A DNA stretch of 64,000 nucleotides from contig NZ_BMQL01000015.1 of assembly GCF_014648095.1 (NCBI RefSeq), positions 1 through 64,000 of the forward strand, written 5' to 3'. The DNA comes from Deinococcus ruber. GTDB taxonomy: Bacteria; Deinococcota; Deinococci; Deinococcales; Deinococcaceae. Shown in pieces: positions 59,495 to 64,000 of the stretch. Positions within the stretch are counted from its first letter, which is position 1; each line of letters starts with the position of its first letter. A program made the position numbers and the translations under genes. The notes below the pieces were generated by a model. It worked only from the letters and a program-made list of their open reading frames with translations, had not been told where the DNA came from and did not search any database.

Positions 59495-59551
59495 ACACCA
59501 CGGGGCCTGGGGGTGGCGGTGTCGGCTCAGTGTGAGGCCTCCGCGCCGCTG
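59495..59551 (+). repeat. Second array repeat, copy 1
   Basis: CACGGGGCCTGGGGGTGG and the following CGGCTCAGTGTGAGGCCTCC resemble 61898-61953. Both copies lie between a stop and a leader stem-loop. Confidence 0.6.
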
Positions 59552-59557
59552 AGAATT

Positions 59558-59590
59558 GGCCTGCACTGCGCAGGCCACCATCTGGGCATG
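59558..59590 (+). promoter_or_regulatory. Leader stem-loop, GGCCTGC variant
   Basis: Stem GGCCTGC / GCAGGCC with loop ACTGC, then 11 nt (ACCATCTGGGC) and ATG 59588. Confidence 0.7.
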
Positions 59591-59668
59591 TCGCTTATGA
59601 GCTTGTCTTGTCGTTCCTCACGTCCCTCTGCTATCCCACCGTGCCCAGCGTCTTCGGAGTGGCGATGA
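59588..59668 (+). CDS. 26-residue leader peptide frame
   Basis: The leader stem-loop points to ATG 59588, which opens a 26-codon frame rich in Ser, Pro and Cys. Its stop overlaps the start of the next gene (ATGA at 59665). It could be a coupling leader, or a truncated array gene. Confidence 0.4.
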   Translation: MSLMSLSCRSSRPSAIPPCPASSEWR

Positions 59669-60009
59669 GTCCCTTGCCGCTGCCGTTCCATGTCGCGGTG
59701 CGGGGGGCGGTGCGCTTGCAGTACTTCCGTTGGAGTGACGACACTGTGACCGTCGGGCTGTATCGACGACCCAGCACCGCGATGTTGGGGGAAGCATACG
59801 TTCACCTGTCCCCAGCGGACGAGATGCGGACAACCCTGCTGTGTCAGGTGCTGCCTGCCGATACCGCTCAGCTCCTGGCTGCGTTGCTAGGCCACGGCAC
59901 CAACACTGGCGGACTGTTGATCGTCACGGACGATCACGGCCAGTCACTCGTCCCGGTGGCGCTCGGTCTTCCCCTCTTGGAACCAGGATGTGGAGCCAAC
60001 GATGCATGA
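59665..60009 (+). CDS. Array gene 12, hypothetical
   Basis: 114 residues from ATG 59665 (an upstream TTG 59608 in frame is possible). Beta-rich with AVRLQYFRWSDDTVTVGLYR and a helical middle. Unknown. Coupled to the 26-residue frame upstream and overlapping the next gene by 8 bp. Confidence 0.5.
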   Translation: MSPLPLPFHVAVRGAVRLQYFRWSDDTVTVGLYRRPSTAMLGEAYVHLSPADEMRTTLLCQVLPADTAQLLAALLGHGTNTGGLLIVTDDHGQSLVPVALGLPLLEPGCGANDA

Positions 60010-60370
60010 ACAGCAGCTCAGGCCGCCGCACCTCACGCCCATGCTCGGTGCTGGCGTGTTCGCGACGGCACTCGACCACGACGGACGCCTCTGGCCGGTG
60101 CAGTACAGCGTCTTGCCCAACGCCGGGTCAGGCAGTGGCGTGCTCATCAATGCCTCTTCACGCGGGAGCGACGGCATGCCCAGACTGCTGGCGCTCGGCG
60201 ACGTGGTGCGCGAGCGGGCCACAGGTGGAGAGGCACTCGGGTACTGGCGGTTCACCTTCCACAGCTATTCGCGCTGTCAGCCCACCATCCGGGGTGTCGA
60301 ATGTGAGCGTCCGGATGTAGAGGTCTTGGAACTGCGCGTCCCGCTGGCGGCGCTCCGAGGCCGTGGCTAG
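60002..60370 (+). CDS. Array gene 13, hypothetical
   Basis: 122 residues from ATG 60002. Begins with a histidine- and proline-containing stretch; later GVFATALDHDGRLWPVQYSV. No motif known. Coupled to gene 12 and without its own leader stem-loop. Confidence 0.5.
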   Translation: MHEQQLRPPHLTPMLGAGVFATALDHDGRLWPVQYSVLPNAGSGSGVLINASSRGSDGMPRLLALGDVVRERATGGEALGYWRFTFHSYSRCQPTIRGVECERPDVEVLELRVPLAALRGRG

Positions 60371-60398
60371 ACCCGCGAGGTAGCCTGGCTTGCAAGGC

Positions 60399-60433
60399 GT
60401 GGCCCGCTGTCGTCGGGCCAGGTCAGCTGCATG
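60399..60433 (+). promoter_or_regulatory. Leader stem-loop
   Basis: Stem GGCCCG / CGGGCC with loop CTGTCGT, then 11 nt (AGGTCAGCTGC) and ATG 60431. Confidence 0.8.
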
Positions 60434-60934
60434 ACCCTGGTGCCGCCGGATGCTGTTATCGTTTCGAATCTTCGTTTGCCGGTCCCGGAGGGGTACACGC
60501 CGCTGTATGTCGGACGGCGCATGCCACGAAAGGAAGGCAGCGTGTTTGGCAATCCATTGCCGGTGGTCGGCACCACCTGGACGCGCGAGGCCGACCAGTG
60601 GACCCGGTTCCTGATGACGCACGAGCAGCCGGCTATTCGGCACCTGGCGCGGTGTGCGTTGAAGAATCGGGGCTATCAGCAAGGCGAGGCCGCCGCACTG
60701 TACCTCGAAGTGCTGCGTGAGCAATGCCGCACAGACACGCCACAACGTCGCCGCCTGTTGGAACTGGCGGAGCGGGTGGTGCGGGGCGAGCGGTACGCGC
60801 TGCAGTGCTGGTGCCCGGCCAGCCTGCCGTGTCACGCCTCGGTCGTGCGTGAGGCACTGATGGGGTATGCGCAACGCTCGATGGATGACTCGGCCGCGCA
60901 TGACCGGGACTTCTGCGCTGCGCAAGTGGGGTGA
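60431..60934 (+). CDS. DUF4326-family protein
   Basis: A 167-residue protein with the marks of DUF4326: LYVGRRMPRKEGSVFGNPLP at 25-44 and the Cys/His motif LQCWCPASLPCHASVV near the C-terminus. The family is common on plasmids and phages; its biochemical role is not settled, though the Cys/His cluster could bind metal. Here it sits one gene before a DpdA/TGT-like protein, and both are small proteins related to nucleotide or DNA metabolism. Confidence 0.8.
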   Translation: MTLVPPDAVIVSNLRLPVPEGYTPLYVGRRMPRKEGSVFGNPLPVVGTTWTREADQWTRFLMTHEQPAIRHLARCALKNRGYQQGEAAALYLEVLREQCRTDTPQRRRLLELAERVVRGERYALQCWCPASLPCHASVVREALMGYAQRSMDDSAAHDRDFCAAQVG

Positions 60935-60952
60935 AGGAAAGAATCGGGCGCA

Positions 60953-60989
60953 GGGATGGCCCGCACACGGCGGGCCCAGGACGTGCCTG
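60953..60989 (+). promoter_or_regulatory. Leader stem-loop before a CTG start
   Basis: Stem GGCCCGC / GCGGGCC with loop ACACG, then 10 nt (CAGGACGTGC) and CTG 60987 where the other copies have ATG. Confidence 0.65.
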
Positions 60990-61280
60990 CGTCCCACCAC
61001 CTTTCTGTACGGCTGTTCGGAGATCACCCTCAAGCCGACCGTGCGCGGGTGTCTGCTACAAGCGCGAACACCCGTGCGTTCTGGCAGTCGTGCCCATCTG
61101 CAGCAGCTCGCCCGCGTTCCCCACCGCGTGAACCCCGAACCTGATCAGCAGGAGCTGGTCATTGTACGGGGTGAAGCGCAAGCGGTCAGCCGGGTGCGGC
61201 GGTTCTTGGCTGACTTCGGCACCGGGCCGCTGCCCCTCGACGCCAGAGTGGCGCTGATCGAACAGGGGATCGGCTGGTGA
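60987..61280 (+). CDS. Array gene 15, hypothetical, probable CTG start
   Basis: 97 residues. The leader stem-loop places the start at CTG 60987, giving (L/M)RPTTFLYGCSEITLKP. The frame has no ATG or GTG at this point. The C-terminal half (LVIVRGEAQAVSRVRRFLAD) is alpha/beta. Its stop overlaps the next start (GTGATG). Unknown function; the overlap suggests a partner of the DpdA-like protein. Confidence 0.5.
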   Translation: MRPTTFLYGCSEITLKPTVRGCLLQARTPVRSGSRAHLQQLARVPHRVNPEPDQQELVIVRGEAQAVSRVRRFLADFGTGPLPLDARVALIEQGIGW

Positions 61281-61894
61281 TGTATTTGGCGAGCACCGGC
61301 TCTAGTCTGGCGGCGCTGGGCGCTGGGCCGGACATCGGACTGATGACGCAGCCGCGCAGTGGCGTGAAACATGGCATCCGAGAGGGTCGCTGGTGGGCCT
61401 GTGATTGCGATGTGTTCGGCCCACGCGGCGTTGAACTGGAACGCTACCTTGCGCTGCTGGAGTCGCTGCGCGAGCATTGGTCAACCTGCTTATTCATTAC
61501 CGTGCCGGATATTCCGGGGGATGGGGTAGCGACGTTCGAGCAGTTCGACGACCATCTGATGGCCCTGATCGGCTTCGGGTTTCCACTGGCGTATGTGCTC
61601 CAGGATGGCTGCGAAACGTTGCCGATTCCGGAAGGCGCAAGAGCCGTGTTTCTGGGCGGGACCGATCCCTGGCGAGAACAATGGGCAGCAACGCTCCTGA
61701 CCCGTGCGAAACGTGCCGGGCTGTATCGGCATGTCGGTCGTGTGAACAGTGCTCGGCGGTCTCGGGCGCTCGGGCCACTGAATGCCCAAAGTGTCGACGG
61801 CACGTATCTCCGGTTTGCCGGGGCGACGAAGCAGACCTTACGGAAACTGAACGGCTGGATGCAAGGGGCCGTTCCATTGCTGACCCTGGAGTGA
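61280..61894 (+). CDS. DpdA/TGT-like protein (7-deazaguanine transglycosylase family)
   Basis: A 204-residue protein that follows the plan of small tRNA-guanine-transglycosylase-like proteins of phages and plasmids (DpdA relatives): WWACDCDVFGPRG (38-50), FITVPDIPGDGVAT (72-85), GFPLAYVLQDG (100-110), AVFLGGTDPWRE (122-132), HVGRVNSARRSRALG (151-165) and QSVDGTYLRF (170-179). DpdA enzymes swap guanine in DNA for preQ0 or related bases, which protects DNA from restriction. Shorter than cellular TGT and without its zinc site. No preQ0 synthesis genes were seen, so the host would have to supply the base. The start is ATG 61280 (GTG 61277 possible). Function inferred from family only. Confidence 0.7.
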   Translation: MYLASTGSSLAALGAGPDIGLMTQPRSGVKHGIREGRWWACDCDVFGPRGVELERYLALLESLREHWSTCLFITVPDIPGDGVATFEQFDDHLMALIGFGFPLAYVLQDGCETLPIPEGARAVFLGGTDPWREQWAATLLTRAKRAGLYRHVGRVNSARRSRALGPLNAQSVDGTYLRFAGATKQTLRKLNGWMQGAVPLLTLE

Positions 61895-61897
61895 GGC

Positions 61898-61953
61898 ACA
61901 CACGGGGCCTGGGGGTGGGCGGGGGTGCTCAGTGCGAGGCGCCCGCTCCGCTG
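61898..61953 (+). repeat. Second array repeat, copy 2
   Basis: CACGGGGCCTGGGGGTGGGC followed by GCTCAGTGCGAGGC; homologous to 59495-59551. Confidence 0.6.
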
Positions 61954-61975
61954 CCTGCCTTCAAGATGATCAGTC

Positions 61976-62005
61976 GTGGCCCCACGGGGCCAATCGTCCT
62001 GCATG
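61976..62005 (+). promoter_or_regulatory. Leader stem-loop
   Basis: Stem GGCCCC / GGGGCC around ACG, then 11 nt (AATCGTCCTGC) and ATG 62003. Confidence 0.75.
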
Positions 62006-62446
62006 CCTCACATCACGACGAAATTCGGTCCTGCGGAGTACACCGTGCTGCACGATGGTCGCCTGTCTCTGAACTGGCCTGCGGGTGTCACCATTCATGG
62101 CGTGTGGTACCGCTTTGCGAGCACGACCCAGGAGCGCCGATTCAGCGATCAGCGGCTATCGACGATGAGTGCGCTGCATCGCGAGGGCGGCAAAGCAGTG
62201 TCGTCTGCCGCATCGACCGCGCTGCAGCAGGAAGCGGATCGTCTCCGGCCGCTGCTGGTAACGCCAGAAGCGACGGTGGCGGCCCGGGTGCGTCGGGCGC
62301 AGTCTCAGGTGAAGTACGCACTGGACGCGCTGCGCGAAGCCGAAGCGCAGGTGTTGGTGCATCAAACGGCCGTGCAACAGGCTCAGCAAGAGCTCCAGGA
62401 CGCCGAGCAATTGCAAGTGGCCCTTCAACGACGGGCTGCAAGCTAG
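62003..62446 (+). CDS. Array gene 17, coiled-coil protein
   Basis: 147 residues. A beta-rich N-terminal 50 residues (EYTVLHDGRLSLNWPAG), then a long helix with heptads (RVRRAQSQVKYALDALREAE, LVHQTAVQQAQQELQDAEQL) suited to dimerisation. Followed by a terminator. Function unknown. Confidence 0.6.
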   Translation: MPHITTKFGPAEYTVLHDGRLSLNWPAGVTIHGVWYRFASTTQERRFSDQRLSTMSALHREGGKAVSSAASTALQQEADRLRPLLVTPEATVAARVRRAQSQVKYALDALREAEAQVLVHQTAVQQAQQELQDAEQLQVALQRRAAS

Positions 62447-62497
62447 CCTAAAAAGGGGGGTCTCTAACCCTCGGAACGTCTTGGAGGCCCCTTCCTG

Positions 62498-62524
62498 GCC
62501 TTCCTGTGAGGAAGAGGCTTTTTT
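62498..62524 (+). terminator. Rho-independent terminator
   Basis: GCCTTCCT / AGGAAGAGGC stem with a bulge and loop GTG, followed by TTTTTT. Confidence 0.75.
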
Positions 62525-62549
62525 CGTGTGCTGGACGTATGCGTAAGGT

Positions 62550-62583
62550 GTGGCCCCCACCTGGGGGCCAGGTCGGATGCATG
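62550..62583 (+). promoter_or_regulatory. Leader stem-loop
   Basis: Stem GGCCCC / GGGGCC (extended by C/G) around CACCTG, then 11 nt (AGGTCGGATGC) and ATG 62581. Confidence 0.8.
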
Positions 62584-63276
62584 ACGACAACTTCAGCGAT
62601 TCGCGCGATCGGTGGCGCACGGCTGTGTGGGAGCGGACGCAAGGCAGGCGAACTCTACCTGGAATGTGGCGTGTCCGCAGGTGGGCAGGGCATCGAAGCG
62701 TTCCTTCAGGATCTCCCGCTGCAGATCGATCAGGAGGCCTTCAACATCTCACCGCTGGGGGTGACGACCTTTCTGGATCCACAGGGCGTCACGCACGTGT
62801 TGGACTGGGTCGGTGAAGGGCACTATCCCGAGGTCGCAGACTTTATTGAAGAGGCGCGGCTGAAGGGGGTCAGCCGGAAGATCAGTCATACCGCGCCGAT
62901 CAGTGGCCTGACGCAGGACAGCCGCCTGTTCCTGGTGCATCCTCGGGCGGCCATTGTGAATACCGATCAGCTACCAACCCCCGCAGGCTTTCACTGTCCG
63001 TGTGGGCATCGGCATACGGCGCAGCAGGGCTGTCTCGGGTGGGCGTGGCACGCGCTGCCCAATGATGGGCAGGGCAAACGCAAGCTGGCAGAGAGCCGCA
63101 GCTACGCTGTGAAGAGCAGCCACGTGCCGAAGGAAGCGGAGTATGCGCTGGCGGTGTTCATGGTGGTGCCGATCACCGCGCTGACGGTGATCGTGTCGCC
63201 CGACACTCAGACACTGACGGAACGTCTCGAGCAGGCGCGCCTGACGGGCATTCCGGTGTTGATGGCCGACGAGTGA
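62581..63276 (+). CDS. Array gene 18, putative metal-binding protein
   Basis: A 231-residue protein. Residues 136-155 contain FHCPCGHRHTAQQGC, a Cys/His cluster (C-x-C-x-H-x-H-x5-C) that probably binds zinc. The N-terminal part has AGELYLECGVSAGGQGIEAF and KGVSRKISHTAPISGL, then SRLFLVHPRAAIV. The C-terminus holds a hydrophobic strand (LAVFMVVPITALTVIVS). Unknown function; it sits between a coiled-coil gene and the ParB-like gene. Confidence 0.6.
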   Translation: MTTTSAIRAIGGARLCGSGRKAGELYLECGVSAGGQGIEAFLQDLPLQIDQEAFNISPLGVTTFLDPQGVTHVLDWVGEGHYPEVADFIEEARLKGVSRKISHTAPISGLTQDSRLFLVHPRAAIVNTDQLPTPAGFHCPCGHRHTAQQGCLGWAWHALPNDGQGKRKLAESRSYAVKSSHVPKEAEYALAVFMVVPITALTVIVSPDTQTLTERLEQARLTGIPVLMADE

Positions 63277-63284
63277 CGCGAGGC

Positions 63285-63318
63285 GTGGCCCCCAGGAGGG
63301 GGCCAGGTCGTATGCATG
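63285..63318 (+). promoter_or_regulatory. Leader stem-loop
   Basis: Stem GGCCCCC / GGGGGCC with loop AGGA, then 11 nt (AGGTCGTATGC) and ATG 63316. Starts 8 nt after the previous stop. Confidence 0.8.
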
Positions 63319-64000
63319 ACAACGAACACGGTGCCGCTGTTGACGGTTTCTCTGCCTGTCGCCGAGACGCAGATGATCGCCCTGAGTGAGCTGCAGGAGA
63401 ACACTCGGGGCGCGACCAACTTCCTGAAACACGCCCTGCGCTGCTCCGGGCAGCTGGATGCCATCCTGATCGAAGTCCTCCCGAGCGGTGAATACGTGAT
63501 TCGTGACGGGAACCGCCGGGTCGAGACCGCCCGGGCGCTCGGCTGGACGGAGATTCGCGCCGATCTGTACAGCGGGCTGAGCGAGGGCGACTGGGCGCTG
63601 CTGCTGAGCAGCGTGCACAACCGCAGCGAGAACCCGGTCGAGGAGGCCCGCAACTACCGGGTGCTGCTCAGGAGCCTGACGCCGGAGGGCATCGCGGCGA
63701 ACACCGGACATCCTCTCAGCCGCATCAAAGCCCGCTTGGAACTGCTGAAGCTGCCGGACGATGTGCTGGAGCTGGTGGGGAGTGACACGTTGGCGCTCTC
63801 CGTGGCCGAGCGGGCGTCGAAGCTCAAAGGGCCGTTCCTGGGCCGGGCGGTGAACGAGATCCGGATCGCGGCGGGGAATGGCAAGCGGTATGGCGCGAAG
63901 GACTTGAAGGAAGTCACGGTCGCACGGAGCGGGGCGTTGGGCGCGTTGCTGATGGCCGCCGCCCCGCCCCCGGTGTCGCTGATTCCGCCTGCAGAGGTGC
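63316..64000 (+). CDS. ParB-like N-terminal domain protein (partial, runs off the window)
   Basis: 228 residues are visible. The ParB/Srx fold is seen in MIALSELQENTRGATNFLKH, then VIRDGNRRVETARALGW at 61-77 (the R-D-G-x-R-R nucleotide-binding box), followed by a helical region with NRSENPVEEARNYRVLLRSL and an HTH-like IAANTGHPLSRIKARLELLK. That helix-turn-helix supports DNA binding, so it may be a true partition protein; ParB-like nucleases in plasmid leading regions look similar in the first half. No ParA was seen. Last member of the stem-loop array in this window. Confidence 0.8.
   Translation, partial: MTTNTVPLLTVSLPVAETQMIALSELQENTRGATNFLKHALRCSGQLDAILIEVLPSGEYVIRDGNRRVETARALGWTEIRADLYSGLSEGDWALLLSSVHNRSENPVEEARNYRVLLRSLTPEGIAANTGHPLSRIKARLELLKLPDDVLELVGSDTLALSVAERASKLKGPFLGRAVNEIRIAAGNGKRYGAKDLKEVTVARSGALGALLMAAAPPPVSLIPPAEV

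Overview
The window looks like part of a large conjugative plasmid (or plasmid-derived megaplasmid) of a Deinococcus or close relative. Reasons: a RepA/RPA-type initiator next to an iteron array, an SSB of about 297 residues with two OB folds (the Deinococcus-Thermus form), high GC with many leaderless-looking starts, and a full set of type IV secretion (T4SS) genes. No rRNA, tRNA or CRISPR was seen.

Layout. 1-3.2 kb: two small unknown genes, 11 helically phased iterons, a promoter with an inverted repeat, and repA. 3.3-5.3 kb: a pilin-like surface protein and a hypothetical gene. 5.2-11 kb: a MalT/SARP-like STAND regulator diverging from an operon for a small secreted Cys peptide, a thioredoxin, a TPR protein and a coiled-coil protein. 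11.3-12.4 kb: an intact IS4-type element with a 9-bp target duplication. 12.8-24.2 kb: plasmid maintenance genes (prim-pol, SSB, an AbrB/PIN toxin-antitoxin pair, large unknown proteins, one with a GreA-like C-terminus), separated by structured RNA leaders and a repeated terminator family. 24.3-39.3 kb: surface lipoprotein, VirB10-, B2-, B3-, B4-, B5-, B6- and D4-like genes. 39.4-48.4 kb: a SIMPL protein, a GGDEF/EAL gene split by an IS66 element, a degenerate PLD-like protein, VirB1-like transglycosylase and a VirB11/SpoIIIAA-like ATPase. 48.4-51.5 kb: an SDR/epimerase/TetR cassette between inverted repeats. 51.7-54.3 kb: an MFS transporter and two surface or DNA-binding candidates. 54.8-64 kb: an array of at least 19 small genes.

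Two multi-copy signals stand out. First, most genes of the 54.8-64 kb array are preceded by a GC-rich stem-loop of the type GTGGCCC...GGGCC, ending exactly 11 nt before the start codon. The stem sequence changes by paired substitutions (GGCCCGG/CCGGGCC, GGCCCCC/GGGGGCC, GGCCTGC/GCAGGCC). The array includes an SSB-like protein, a DUF4326 protein, a DpdA/TGT-like (7-deazaguanine transglycosylase family) protein and a ParB-like protein. This content resembles the leading region of conjugative plasmids, where anti-defence and establishment genes sit.

Second, nine starts spread over the whole window share a box G(T/C)CACCCC, then exactly 9 nt, then a -10-like hexamer NANNNT. In seven of the nine the ATG follows 6-8 nt later, as for leaderless mRNAs. 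The box links repA, the pilin-like gene, the lipoprotein, virB10, virB2, the PLD-like and membrane genes, one array gene and the gene at 53765-54265 into one candidate regulon. No relaxase was recognised in the window, so the conjugation set appears incomplete here.
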